A stretch of DNA of 64,000 nt from Mycolicibacterium setense (GTDB lineage Bacteria; Actinomycetota; Actinomycetes; Mycobacteriales; Mycobacteriaceae). Below, piece after piece: positions 48,413 to 57,243 of this stretch. The stretch spans positions 310,001 through 374,000 of the forward strand of contig NZ_JTJW01000009.1 in assembly GCF_000805385.1 (NCBI RefSeq). Reading direction: 5' to 3'. The notes under the pieces were generated by a model that worked only from the letters and a program-made list of their open reading frames with translations, had not been told where the DNA came from and made no database searches. Both the position numbers and the translations under genes were made by a program. Each line of letters begins with the position of its first letter. Position 1 is the first letter of the stretch.

Positions 48413-49275
48413 TTCTCAATCCCGGTGAACAGGTCGTCTTCCGGCAGATTCACCGGCACACGTGACCGCGCCAACTCGAACTCCTCCGTCGGCCAGAGCC
48501 GCTGCTGCCACTCGATCGGCGCATGGAAGAAATCGCCTTTCGGGTCGATCTGGGTCGCGTGCGCGCGCAGCGCATCGTCGCGCTGACTGAAGTACTCCGA
48601 GCATTCAACACGGGTGGTGATCCGGTTGGCGAATATGTCGTGGTCGGGGTCCCAGTGCTCCAGCCACTTGGCGAAGGGACCGGTTTGGCCGTTCTTGGCG
48701 AACTCGTCCTGCAACAGCTGCATGCGCTGACGCAGGAAACCATGGTTGTAGTAGAGCTTCGACACGCTCCACGGCATCCCCGCTTCGGGATACAGCCGGT
48801 AATCGGCGGCTGCTTCATAGGCCGCCACCGACACCTCGTGGCAACGGATGTGGTCGGGGTGGGGGTAGCCGCCGTTCTCGTCGTACGTCGTCAGCACATG
48901 CGGCTTGAACTCGCGGATCACCCGGACCAGCCGGGCGACCGGCTCGGCCAGCGGCACCAGCGCGAAGCAACCCTCCGGCAGCGGGGGCGGCGGGTCGCCC
49001 TCGGGCAGGCCCGAGTCGACGAATCCCAGCCAGTGATGCTCCACGCCGAGGATCTCGGCTGCCTTCGCCATCTCGTCCCGGCGCACCTCGTGGATCCGGC
49101 CGTGGACCTCGGGCAGGTCCATCGCCGGGTTGAGAATGTCACCACGCTCGCCGCCGGTGAGCGTCACGACCATGACGCGCACACCTTCGGCGGCATAGCG
49201 CGCGGTGGTAGCCGCCCCCTTGCTCGACTCGTCGTCGGGGTGGGCATGCACCGCCATCAACCGCAGTTCACTCAT
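48409..49275 (-). CDS. mca: Mycothiol S-conjugate amidase
   Basis: Mca cleaves mycothiol S-conjugates to a mercapturic acid and GlcN-Ins, detoxifying alkylating agents. It is specific to actinobacteria that make mycothiol. The 288-residue LmbE/PIG-L-type zinc hydrolase has AVHAHPDDESSKGAATTARY (zinc ligands H12, D15), TYDENGGYPHPDHIRCHEVS with the third zinc His, and EHHWLGFVDSGLPEG. It is distinguished from the paralogue MshB by the C-terminal ITTRVECSEYFSQRDDALRAHATQ region and PIEWQQRLWPTEEF. It corresponds to Rv1082. Confidence 0.95.
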   Translation of the reverse strand: MSELRLMAVHAHPDDESSKGAATTARYAAEGVRVMVVTLTGGERGDILNPAMDLPEVHGRIHEVRRDEMAKAAEILGVEHHWLGFVDSGLPEGDPPPPLPEGCFALVPLAEPVARLVRVIREFKPHVLTTYDENGGYPHPDHIRCHEVSVAAYEAAADYRLYPEAGMPWSVSKLYYNHGFLRQRMQLLQDEFAKNGQTGPFAKWLEHWDPDHDIFANRITTRVECSEYFSQRDDALRAHATQIDPKGDFFHAPIEWQQRLWPTEEFELARSRVPVNLPEDDLFTGIEK

Positions 49276-49386
49276 GTCGCTTTCATCTAACTACGGCGTC
49301 CTCTTACCTAATCCCTGTACCCAAGACTGCGGCTCACTCCCTGGGCTGCACCGACTGATCTGTCTGGCCCTATAGTTCCAGTTCTG

Positions 49387-49809
49387 ATGATCGAACGCCC
49401 CGCCGCCCGCTACGGATCCCGCCAAATGTCCCGGCGGACCCGGCGCTGGATCACGTTCGCGCTGGTCGGCATGGTGGTCGTGGCGGGTGTGATCCTCGCG
49501 ATCGTGGCTTTCCAGCGGTTGGGCACCGGTGAGGTGAAGGGCGAGCTCTCGGCCTACGAACTGATCGACGACCAGACCGTCGCGGTGACGATCGGGGTGA
49601 CCCGTCCCGACCCGTCCATGCCCGTGGTGTGCATCGTCCGGGCCCGCTCGATCGACGGTAGCGAGACCGGTCGGCGGGAGGTCCTGATCGGCCCCTCTGA
49701 CCAAAACGTGGTGCAGGTGACGGCAGAAGTGAAATCCAGCCGACGCCCCGTGATCGGAGATGTCTACGGTTGCGGGACGGATATCCCGTCGTACCTGGTA
49801 GCGCCCTGA
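49387..49809 (+). CDS. DUF4307-like membrane-anchored protein (Rv1081c-like)
   Basis: The 140-residue product starts MIERPAARYGSRQMSRRTRR, has one membrane segment (about residues 22-43: ITFALVGMVVVAGVILAIVA) and a small extracytoplasmic beta domain with GELSAYELIDDQTVAVTIGV, MPVVCIVRARSIDGSETGRR and SRRPVIGDVYGCGTDIPSYL. Two cysteines in the outer domain could form a disulfide. This is the DUF4307 pattern. It sits between mca (divergent) and greA (same strand). Confidence 0.85.
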   Translation: MIERPAARYGSRQMSRRTRRWITFALVGMVVVAGVILAIVAFQRLGTGEVKGELSAYELIDDQTVAVTIGVTRPDPSMPVVCIVRARSIDGSETGRREVLIGPSDQNVVQVTAEVKSSRRPVIGDVYGCGTDIPSYLVAP

Positions 49810-49883
49810 TTCTTACGCCCGCAACCCACACCGCACAGCCATTAAATGAAGATTCGTTGGCCGCTCGGTGGTACGATTGTGCG

Positions 49884-49959
49884 ATACACGGTTCCTCGCT
49901 GGGGCCGTGTATTGCTGCATTAGCGCTCGGTTAGGTGCTTACGCCCGCGGCAATACACG
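49884..49959 (+). promoter_or_regulatory. greA leader with competing hairpins
   Basis: Three arms are seen: ATACACGG (49884-49891), CCGTGTATTGC (49905-49915) and GCAATACACG (49950-49959). Arm 2 is perfectly complementary to arm 1 (8 bp) and to arm 3 (10 bp), so two mutually exclusive hairpins can form. A possible -10 TACGAT lies at 49872-49877, which would put transcription start near arm 1. Confidence 0.5.
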
Positions 49960-50044
49960 TGCCGTCCCCGGCCGGAAACAACGGACTTCGTACGCGAGGA
50001 AGGCGCACGAGCGCCACAAGCAAGACAGACAGGAGCGCGAGAAC

Positions 50045-50539
50045 ATGACCGACACACAGGTCACCTGGCTCACTCAGGAAGCATTCGACCGGTTGAAGGC
50101 GGAGCTGGATCAGCTGATCGCCAACCGACCGGTGATCGCGGCCGAGATCAACGACCGCCGCGAAGAGGGCGATCTGCGCGAGAACGGTGGCTATCACGCC
50201 GCCCGCGAGGAGCAGGGCCAGCAGGAGGCCCGTATCCGCCAGCTGCAGGAGCTGCTCAACAACGCCAAGGTCGGAGAGGCACCCAAGCAGTCCGGTGTCG
50301 CGCTGCCCGGTTCGGTCGTCAAGGTGTACTACGACGACGACAAGAACGACACCGAGACATTCCTGATCGCCACCCGCCAGGAGGGCATCAGCGACGGCAA
50401 GCTCGAGGTGTACTCCCCCAACTCACCGCTGGGCAGTGCGCTGATCGATGCCAAGGAGGGTGAGTCGCGCACCTACACGGTGCCCAACGGCAACACCGTC
50501 AAGGTCACTCTGGTCAGCGCCGAGCCCTACCACGCCTGA
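50045..50539 (+). CDS. greA: Transcription elongation factor GreA
   Basis: GreA rescues backtracked RNA polymerase by inserting its coiled-coil tip into the secondary channel and stimulating transcript cleavage. The 164-residue product has the coiled coil with ANRPVIAAEINDRREEGDL (tip acidic residues Asp and Glu at GDLRENGGYHAAREEQGQQE) and the C-terminal FKBP-like domain (VALPGSVVKVYYDDD, SPLGSALIDAKEGESRTYTVPNG). The ATG at 50045 has CAGGAGCGC upstream. A longer open frame into the leader is excluded because family members start at MTDTQVTWLT. Length matches Rv1080c. Confidence 0.96.
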   Translation: MTDTQVTWLTQEAFDRLKAELDQLIANRPVIAAEINDRREEGDLRENGGYHAAREEQGQQEARIRQLQELLNNAKVGEAPKQSGVALPGSVVKVYYDDDKNDTETFLIATRQEGISDGKLEVYSPNSPLGSALIDAKEGESRTYTVPNGNTVKVTLVSAEPYHA

Positions 50540-50575
50540 CGGGACGCCCCGGGGCCAAGCACTACAGTCGGGGAA

Positions 50576-51244
50576 ATGGCGCAAATCGCCGAAGACCTGT
50601 TCTTGCTGTTGCTGGACAACGCAGCCGCGCAGCCCGGGCTTGACCGTCACCGCAGGCAGAACGTACTCAGCGCCGCGGTATTGCTGGATCTGGCATACGC
50701 CTGCCGAATCCGCCCGGCCATGGCGGGCGAACCGATCGAGGCCGGCCGACTGATCGCACTGGCCGGCAACTGGCCGGCCGATCCGGTCGGTGACCCGGCT
50801 TTCGAGCTACTGCGGCGCCGGCCACTCCCGGCCGGCACCGCACTGGCGAAGCTGAGCAAACAGACGCAGCCCACCCTGGAGCTGCATCTCGAACGGCTGG
50901 GGCAGATCCGCCGAGTCCGCATGCCCGGCAAAGGTTTTCCGGGCAAGACCGCATACTGCTGGCCGCTGGCCAACCGCGACCGGGTGAGTCAGGTGCGGAC
51001 GGCCCTGCTGGCGGCGTTGTTCGACGGACACAACCCCGTGCCTTCGATCGCCGCGATCATCTGCCTGCTCCATGCGGTGGACGGCCTGGGTGCCGTACTC
51101 AGCCTCAACGACCGGGGCTGGCGGTGGGTGCATGCCCGGTCCACCGAAATCGCCACCGGCAGTTGGGTGGACGAGACCGCGTCGGCACTGCCGGAGATGA
51201 ATCTGGCGATGACGACGTCGGCGCTGCGTCCGGCTCTGATGTGA
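50576..51244 (+). CDS. GPP34 (GOLPH3/Vps74-like) family protein
   Basis: The 222-residue product starts MAQIAEDLFLLLLDNAAAQP and has the helical GPP34 layout: the early IAEDLFLLLLD motif, NVLSAAVLLDLAYACRI, a central LERLGQIRRVRMPG, RTALLAALFDG and PSIAAIICLLHAVDGLGAVL. In eukaryotes GOLPH3 binds phosphoinositides at the Golgi; actinobacterial members are cytosolic and uncharacterised. It lies 36 bases after greA and converges with metB. Confidence 0.8.
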   Translation: MAQIAEDLFLLLLDNAAAQPGLDRHRRQNVLSAAVLLDLAYACRIRPAMAGEPIEAGRLIALAGNWPADPVGDPAFELLRRRPLPAGTALAKLSKQTQPTLELHLERLGQIRRVRMPGKGFPGKTAYCWPLANRDRVSQVRTALLAALFDGHNPVPSIAAIICLLHAVDGLGAVLSLNDRGWRWVHARSTEIATGSWVDETASALPEMNLAMTTSALRPALM

Positions 51245-51259
51245 TCGCGCTGCTCGCCG

Positions 51260-52417
51260 TCAGGACTTGAGCGCCTGCTCCAGGTCGGCCAGCAGATCGG
51301 CGGCATGTTCGATGCCGACCGACAGGCGCACCAGGTTGTCGGGCACCTCCAGCTGTGAACCCGCGGTCGACGCATGCGTCATCGCCCCCGGGTACTCGAT
51401 CAACGACTCCACCCCGCCGAGCGACTCGGCGAGAATGAAAAGCTCAGTACGCGAGCACAATTCACGTGCGGCGCGCGGCCCCCCGCGCAGCTTGAGGCTC
51501 ACCATGCCACCGAAACCGGACATCTGGCGCGCGGCGACATCGTGGTTGGGATGGCTGGCCAGACCGGGATAGAGCACGGACTCGACCGCCGGATGCCCGT
51601 CGAGGAATTCGGCGATGAGCGCGGCGTTCTCACTGTGCTGACGCATCCGCAGCACCAGTGTCTTGAGCCCACGCATCGTCAGGTACGCGTCGAACGGACC
51701 CGGCACCGCGCCCGCCCCGTTCTGCAGGAACGCGAACGCCGCATCGAGTTCCTCATCGTTGGTCAGCAGCGCGCCGCCCACGACATCCGAATGCCCACCG
51801 ATGTACTTGGTGGTCGAGTGCAGCACGATGTCGGCGCCCAGCAGCAGCGGCTGTTGCAGCGCCGGCGAGGCAAATGTGTTGTCCACCAACACCTTGACGC
51901 CCGCCGACGATGCGATCTGCACGATCGCGGCGATATCGGCCACGCTGAGCAGCGGGTTGGTCGGTGTCTCCACCCAGATCATCCGGGTGCGCGGGGTCAG
52001 CGCCGACCGCACCGCGTCCAGGTCACTCAGCGGGACGGGCGTGTGCGTGACGTTCCACTGCGAGAACACCTTGTCGATGAGCCGGAACGTGCCACCGTAG
52101 GCGTCGTCAGGGATCACGACGTGGTCGCCGGGCCGCAGCACCGCGCGCAACGCGCAGTCGGTGGCGGCCATGCCAGAGGCGAAGGCCCGTCCGTAAGAGG
52201 CTTCCTCGACCGCGGCCAGCGCCGATTCAAGGGCCTGCCGGGTGGGGTTTCCGGTGCGGGCGTACTCGAATCCGCCGCGCAGCCCGCCGACGCCGTCCTG
52301 GGCGAAGGTCGAACTGGCATAGATCGGCGTGTTGACGGCTCCGGTGCCCGGATCGGGACGGTAACCGGCGTGGATGGCTTTTGTGGCCAGACCGTGCCAC
52401 CTGCGCTGTTCACTCAT
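51260..52417 (-). CDS. metB: Cystathionine gamma-synthase
   Basis: MetB is a PLP enzyme joining an activated homoserine and cysteine to cystathionine. The 385-residue protein has ATKAIHAGYRPDPGTGAVNT, YARTGNPTRQALESALAAVE, SGMAATDCALRAVLRPGDHV, the Asp/PLP region WVETPTNPLLSVADIAAI and the PLP lysine in HSTTKYIGGHSDVVGGA. SVGIEHAADLLADLEQAL is the C-terminal signature. It can also act as a gamma-lyase in this family. It corresponds to Rv1079, and cbs lies a few kilobases upstream on the same strand. Confidence 0.95.
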   Translation of the reverse strand: MSEQRRWHGLATKAIHAGYRPDPGTGAVNTPIYASSTFAQDGVGGLRGGFEYARTGNPTRQALESALAAVEEASYGRAFASGMAATDCALRAVLRPGDHVVIPDDAYGGTFRLIDKVFSQWNVTHTPVPLSDLDAVRSALTPRTRMIWVETPTNPLLSVADIAAIVQIASSAGVKVLVDNTFASPALQQPLLLGADIVLHSTTKYIGGHSDVVGGALLTNDEELDAAFAFLQNGAGAVPGPFDAYLTMRGLKTLVLRMRQHSENAALIAEFLDGHPAVESVLYPGLASHPNHDVAARQMSGFGGMVSLKLRGGPRAARELCSRTELFILAESLGGVESLIEYPGAMTHASTAGSQLEVPDNLVRLSVGIEHAADLLADLEQALKS

Positions 52418-52500
52418 AACGCATCGAGCCTATCGGGGTGGGCACGGGCGTGCCCGGCCCACCACCTCTAATCCGGGCCCGCCGTGCTCACCCCGACAGG

Positions 52501-53073
52501 TCAGCTGCGCAGCTTCCGCCCGTACTGGTCGGGAATCGATCGGGTGAACATCATCACCGCATCCACCAGGGCCCAGATGCCGACTCCGACGCAGATGAAG
52601 ATTCCGACGATCAAGAATGACGTGATGATGCCGAGGATGGTCAGTCCGAGCTGGGCCGCGCCGATGTTGGTGGAGCCGATGTAGAAGCGCCCGACACCCA
52701 GACCGCCCAGGAAGAACTGAAGGAGGCCGGCGGTGATGGCCGATTTGTCAGACAGCGGCTCGCCGGTGAGCGGGTCGCGACCGTAGGGCGCCGACGGGTC
52801 CATGGGGTAGGCGCCGTAGGGCTGCGGCTGCCCCGGGTACGCCGGCGGCGCGCCTTGCGGCTGCCCCGGGTACCCGGCGGGCGGTCCCTGGGGCGGGTAG
52901 CCACCGTAGGGCGGGTAACCCTGCGGGGGCGCGCCCTGCGGGGGCATTCCCTGTGGCGGCACGCCCTGTGGGGGCATTCCCTGGGGCGGCACGCCCTGCG
53001 GAGGCATTCCCTGGGGAGGCATTCCCTGGGGAGGCATCCCGTACATGTCTCCGGGCGGATTCGGCATTGACAT
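52501..53073 (-). CDS. TM2-domain membrane protein with Pro/Gly/Gln-rich N terminus
   Basis: The 190-residue product has an N-terminal low-complexity region with about seven repeats of the unit PPQGM/V/A (residues 14-50), then GYPPYGGYPPQGPPAGYPGQ, and a C-terminal TM2 domain: DKSAITAGLLQFFLGGLGVGRFYIGSTN, then IGAAQLGLTILGIITSFLIVG and WALVDAVMMF. TM2 proteins have two helices connected by a short loop and function variously in envelope biology. A start two codons downstream (ATG 53067) is possible. Its neighbour is also Pro-rich. Confidence 0.8.
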   Translation of the reverse strand: MSMPNPPGDMYGMPPQGMPPQGMPPQGVPPQGMPPQGVPPQGMPPQGAPPQGYPPYGGYPPQGPPAGYPGQPQGAPPAYPGQPQPYGAYPMDPSAPYGRDPLTGEPLSDKSAITAGLLQFFLGGLGVGRFYIGSTNIGAAQLGLTILGIITSFLIVGIFICVGVGIWALVDAVMMFTRSIPDQYGRKLRS

Positions 53074-53208
53074 TGCGGCCCTGACTTTCTCGAATGCACC
53101 GAGCGGATGGAATCGGCATCGGCAGGCTAGCTCACATGATGGCACGGACCACAACGCCCACGACGCAGACATTTCTGCCTTACGCCGTGGGCGTCGAGTT
53201 CGGTTCTG

Positions 53209-54312
53209 CTACTGGGACAGCGGTGCGACCGGGCCGCCACTGAGCCGGCGCCAGGCATACACCTGGATCAGGAGGACCAGCGGGATCGCGATGATCAGGC
53301 CCAGCCCGCACGGGATCGCGCCGACGATCGCGATGGCGAACATCACGAGCACGGTGAGCAGCACGGTGCCGAAGTTGGGCTTCACGAGGGCGAAGCTCGC
53401 CTTGACCGCGTCGACCGCCTTGAGATTGCGGTCCACGGCGGCCACCGTCGTGAACAGGAACAAAACGGCGATGGCCACACCGGCGATGAAGGACAGCGGC
53501 ATGGTCAGGAACCAGAGCCCCGGGATGAAGGCGCTCGGGAGCTGCAGCACGAAGTTGACCGCGAAGGTGATCGCGCCGACGATCACCGTCGCGAGGATGA
53601 CGTTGGTGACATTGCGCGGCTTGAAGAACGATCCGATCGACACGGGCTGCCCGTTGGCGATGTCGAGCAGTCCGGCGGTGTAGGCCGCGGCGATCCACCC
53701 GCTGAGGATCAACATCACGATCCCGCCGACGAACATCACGATCGCGCCGGCCACACCGAGATCACTCGAGGCCCCGAAGCTGAAACTGTCGTCATAGTTC
53801 TCGTAGCTACTGGTGGTCCCGGGCGACACGGCGGCTGCGATGAGAGTGATGACAACCCAGACGGCAGCTGATGCCGCGCCGAACACCAGGCCCGGCACGA
53901 TGAGCTCGACCGGATGCTTGAGGAACTTGTTCCAGGCCCAGGACAGGGCGTCGCCGATGTTGTACGGCGCGACGCCGAAGCCGGGGCCGCCGGCCTGCGG
54001 ATATCCCGCCGGCGGATAGCCACCCGGTGGCGGGTAACCACCCGGAGGCGGGTAACCACCTGCAGGGGGATAGCCGCCAGGCGGCGGATAGCCACCGGGC
54101 GGCGGGTACCCACCGGCGTCACCCGGGGGCGGAGGTGGGTAACCGCCCTGCTGCGGCGGAGGCGGATAGCCACCGGGGGGAGGCGGCGGGTAACCACCGC
54201 CACCGGGGGGCGGAGGTGGTGGGTAGCCACCCTGCTGAGGTGGAGGCGGTGGCGGATATCCGCCCTCTGGCGGCGGCGGGTAATTCCCGGGCGGGGGCGG
54301 TTGATCGGTCAC
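53209..54312 (-). CDS. Pro/Gly/Tyr-rich multi-pass membrane protein
   Basis: The 367-residue product has an N-terminal region of about 110 residues with roughly 15 GGYPPP-type repeats, then GPGFGVAPYNIGDALSWAWN and five to six membrane segments (LIVPGLVFGAASAAVWVVIT, GAIVMFVGGIVMLILSGW, ATVIVGAITFAVNFVLQL, FIAGVAIAVLFLFTTVAA, VLLTVLVMFAIAIVGAIP). The N-terminal style recalls the proline-rich antigen gene (pra, Rv1078) that occupies this position in M. tuberculosis, but the membrane part looks different. The GTG at 54312 is preferred over an upstream ATG because GAGGAGAG lies at the right distance. Function unknown. Confidence 0.75.
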   Translation of the reverse strand: MTDQPPPPGNYPPPPEGGYPPPPPPQQGGYPPPPPPGGGGYPPPPPGGYPPPPQQGGYPPPPPGDAGGYPPPGGYPPPGGYPPAGGYPPPGGYPPPGGYPPAGYPQAGGPGFGVAPYNIGDALSWAWNKFLKHPVELIVPGLVFGAASAAVWVVITLIAAAVSPGTTSSYENYDDSFSFGASSDLGVAGAIVMFVGGIVMLILSGWIAAAYTAGLLDIANGQPVSIGSFFKPRNVTNVILATVIVGAITFAVNFVLQLPSAFIPGLWFLTMPLSFIAGVAIAVLFLFTTVAAVDRNLKAVDAVKASFALVKPNFGTVLLTVLVMFAIAIVGAIPCGLGLIIAIPLVLLIQVYAWRRLSGGPVAPLSQ

Positions 54313-54577
54313 GTCGAAAGCTCTCCTCATCTCGGATAGCGCTCCGCGAACGGGCGCTACTTTCTGCCGGCACCTAGTACTGACTGCTCCACACGCAGAT
54401 TACGCACCGCCAACCCGGTTTTGCAGGTCAACACGAGCGCATTCGCCGAGCACAGCGGGACAGTCCTCGCCATGGGCAGCGATGGTGTCTGAGTTTGCCG
54501 GCCCTCGGCCAGCTCACCCTAGCTGAGAAGTTGCTGGAGACAAGGTATTCCACGCGTCGCGAGGCGCCGCGATCTGG

Positions 54578-55984
54578 CTAGTGCCTGCTGCCGCCATTGG
54601 ACAGGAATCCGAGGAGGTCGTGGCGCGTGAGCACACCGACCGGCTTGCCCTCTTCGACGACCATCACCGCGTCGCACTCACGCAGTGTCTTGGCCGCAGT
54701 GGAAACCAACTCCCCCGCACCGATGAGCGGCAACGGCGGGCTCATGTGCTCGGCGACCGCGTCGGCCAGCTTCGCCCGCCCTTCGAACACCGCGGACAGC
54801 AGTTCCCGCTCGGAGACACTGCCTGCCACCTCGCCCGCCATCACCGGAGGCTCGGCGCCGACCACCGGCATCTGGGACACGCCATACTCGCGGAGAATGC
54901 CGATCGCGTCGCGCACGGTCTCCGACGGGTGGGTGTGCACCAGGTCGGGCAGCGCACCGGACTTGCCGCGCAGCACGTCGCCGACGGTCGACTGTTCGAT
55001 CGAACCGTCGAGCCGATTGCGCAGGAATCCGTAGGACGACATCCAGGCGTCGTTGAAAATCTTTGAGAGATAACCACGTCCGCCGTCGGGCAACAGCACC
55101 ACGACCACCGAGTCGGGGCCCGCCTTGCGAGCCACCTCCAGCGCGGCCACCACCGCCATGCCGCATGACCCACCGACCAGCAGGGCCTCTTCGCGGGCCA
55201 GCCGTCGCGTCATGTCGAACGAATCGGCGTCGGATACCGCGATGATCTCGTCGGGTACCGCGGGATCGTAGGCCGACGGCCAGAAATCCTCACCGACACC
55301 TTCCACCAGGTAGGGGCGGCCGGTGCCACCGGAATACACCGAGCCCTCCGGGTCGGCGCCCACCACCTTCACGGGCCCACCTTGGCGGCCGTGGGAGATC
55401 TCCTTAAGATAGCGCCCGGCACCGGTGATGGTGCCGCCGGTGCCGACGCCGGCCACGAAATGGGTCACGGTGCCGTCGGTGTCTGCCCAGATCTCCGGGC
55501 CCGTCGTCTCGTAGTGACTCTCCGGCCCCATCGGGTTGGAGTACTGGTCGGGCTTCCAGGCGCCGTCGATCTCCTCGACGAGCCGGTTGGAGACGCTGTA
55601 GTAGCTGTCCGGATGGTCCGGCGGAACCGCCGTCGGGCACACCACAACCTCGGCACCGTAGGCGCGCAACACATTCTGCTTGTCCTCGCTGACCTTGTCG
55701 GGGCAGACGAAGATGCACTTGTAGCCGCGCAGCTGGGCGACCAGGGCCAGACCGACACCGGTGTTGCCGGACGTCGGCTCGACGATGGTGCCGCCGGGCT
55801 TGAGCTCACCGCTGGCCTCGGCCGCGTCGATCATCTTGGCGGCGATGCGGTCCTTGGAGCTGCCGCCGGGATTGAGGTACTCGATCTTGGCCAGGACAGT
55901 GCCCGAGCCTTCTGGGACAACGGAGTTCAGCCGTACCAGCGGAGTGTTGCCGATGAGCTCACTGATGTGCCTGGCGATGCGCAT
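54578..55984 (-). CDS. cbs: Cystathionine beta-synthase
   Basis: CBS makes cystathionine from serine and homocysteine, the first step of reverse trans-sulfuration. The 468-residue protein has the fold-type II PLP domain with the Schiff-base lysine K44 in YLNPGGSSKDRIAAKMI, PTSGNTGVGLALVAQ, GVGTGGTITGAGRYLK and VGGSCGMAVVAALEVA. It ends with two C-terminal CBS (Bateman) domains (about residues 335-465: VGDVLRGKSGALPDLV and SPPLPLIGAGELVSTAAK), which can bind adenosyl ligands. The haem-binding N-terminal region of animal CBS is absent. Corresponds to Rv1077. Confidence 0.96.
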   Translation of the reverse strand: MRIARHISELIGNTPLVRLNSVVPEGSGTVLAKIEYLNPGGSSKDRIAAKMIDAAEASGELKPGGTIVEPTSGNTGVGLALVAQLRGYKCIFVCPDKVSEDKQNVLRAYGAEVVVCPTAVPPDHPDSYYSVSNRLVEEIDGAWKPDQYSNPMGPESHYETTGPEIWADTDGTVTHFVAGVGTGGTITGAGRYLKEISHGRQGGPVKVVGADPEGSVYSGGTGRPYLVEGVGEDFWPSAYDPAVPDEIIAVSDADSFDMTRRLAREEALLVGGSCGMAVVAALEVARKAGPDSVVVVLLPDGGRGYLSKIFNDAWMSSYGFLRNRLDGSIEQSTVGDVLRGKSGALPDLVHTHPSETVRDAIGILREYGVSQMPVVGAEPPVMAGEVAGSVSERELLSAVFEGRAKLADAVAEHMSPPLPLIGAGELVSTAAKTLRECDAVMVVEEGKPVGVLTRHDLLGFLSNGGSRH

Positions 55985-56013
55985 ACGTCAATGGTCTCAG
56001 GCCCGCCGACAGC

Positions 56014-57051
56014 TCACCAGGTGGCCTCTCGAATGTATTCGCCGATCTGGCGCAAAGAGCGCTTCGCTTCCGACACCAGAGGTGACGCGAGCTGGAAGAC
56101 ATGCATCTGACCGGGCCAGATCCGGAGCTCGACGGGCACCCCGGCCGCCGCCAGCATGTGTGCCCCTTTTCGGGCATCGCTGAGCAGAACCTCCGAGCCG
56201 GACGCGTGGATCAGCGTGCGCGGCAGGCCGGGCTCGACATGATCGAGCGGCTCGTAGACGTGCTCGCCGTTGCGTTTGGCCGCGACCTCGACGAGCTCGA
56301 CGAGTGCGTCGAACGCCTTGGCCGGGAACATCGCGTCGGAGTGCATGTTCGGGTGGTTGGCCCGGGACTCGTTGTCGATCTCGAACAGTGGCGACATCGT
56401 CACGATGGCGGCGGGCACTTCGCCCTCGTCGAGCAGGCGCTCGGCCAGGGCCAGCGACAGGTAACCACCCGCAGAGTCACCGGCCAGCACGATCTGGTCC
56501 GGTTCATAGCCGGTCAGCCGCAGCCACTGGTAGGCGTCGTAACAGTCGTCGATCGCGGTGCCCACCGAGTGCTTGGGGACCATGCGGTAGTCGACGACGA
56601 GCACCGGGCTGTCGGCATATCCCGACAACGCGGTCACGATGCCGGAGTGCGTGTTGGCCCCACAGGCCAGGAACGCGCCACCGTGCAGATAGAGGATGAC
56701 GCTGCGCTTGCCGTCGGCGGGCAGTACGCCGTCGGCGCGGACCAGCTGCGCGGTGCAGTGGGACAACGCGATGGTCGCCTTGATGGTCCCGGGCACCGGC
56801 CGGATCAGCCGGGCGGCGAAATTGAGGAGCCCGAACGGCCACGGCAGATGCGGTACGTGGCTACCAATCGCCAGGGTCGGTTTGATTGTCAGCATCGCCG
56901 CCAGCGAAGCCAATCGGCCGGCCAGGCTCGGTCCGTCCTCGACCACCTCGACGGGTGCGCCGTCACTGACCGGAAACCTACGCCCGCGGTACGCCCTAGC
57001 TGGGCCTATAGCAGCATGATGAGACCTGGATACCTTGCTCGGTGCGGTCAT
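56014..57051 (-). CDS. lipU: Hormone-sensitive-lipase family esterase
   Basis: The 345-residue alpha/beta hydrolase is of the HSL type. YLHGGAFLACG gives the HGG(A) oxyanion-hole motif (residues 121-130). The nucleophile S193 is in VLAGDSAGGYLSLALA, and Asp and His lie near the C terminus (LIHASGSEVLLSDAR and WPGQMHVFQL). It matches M. tuberculosis LipU (Rv1076). No signal peptide is seen. The start is taken as the ATG at 57051; GTG codons 2 and 3 codons upstream are alternatives. The 192 bases to the divergent SGNH esterase are AT-rich with a TTGACA at 57121 and TAAACT at 57151, so they probably hold both promoters. Confidence 0.88.
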   Translation of the reverse strand: MTAPSKVSRSHHAAIGPARAYRGRRFPVSDGAPVEVVEDGPSLAGRLASLAAMLTIKPTLAIGSHVPHLPWPFGLLNFAARLIRPVPGTIKATIALSHCTAQLVRADGVLPADGKRSVILYLHGGAFLACGANTHSGIVTALSGYADSPVLVVDYRMVPKHSVGTAIDDCYDAYQWLRLTGYEPDQIVLAGDSAGGYLSLALAERLLDEGEVPAAIVTMSPLFEIDNESRANHPNMHSDAMFPAKAFDALVELVEVAAKRNGEHVYEPLDHVEPGLPRTLIHASGSEVLLSDARKGAHMLAAAGVPVELRIWPGQMHVFQLASPLVSEAKRSLRQIGEYIREATW

Positions 57052-57243
57052 CGTCACCACTTCCTACGTCTTTGTAGTGCTAGGTGAGCTTCGTCACTCA
57101 GACAACCCGGGTAACTTAGCTTGACATCCGTAAACAGTTCAACAGTCAAATAAACTGAATTGATACCGGACTTGATACAGCACCGTGACCGCCACGCTGA
57201 GGCGCCACGCGGACAACCCGTCTCGTCCGCCTAAACTGACCAC

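Noticed and set aside
52930..53045. Repeats at 52.9-53.05 kb (and 54.0-54.3 kb) considered as a CRISPR array
   Set aside because: They are codon-phased 15- to 21-base repeats inside Pro-rich coding sequence, with no unique spacers.
57121..57156. TTGACA (57121) and TAAACT (57151) as one promoter
   Set aside because: The spacing of 24 bases is too long for a single SigA promoter. They may belong to two different promoters, so no promoter is listed.
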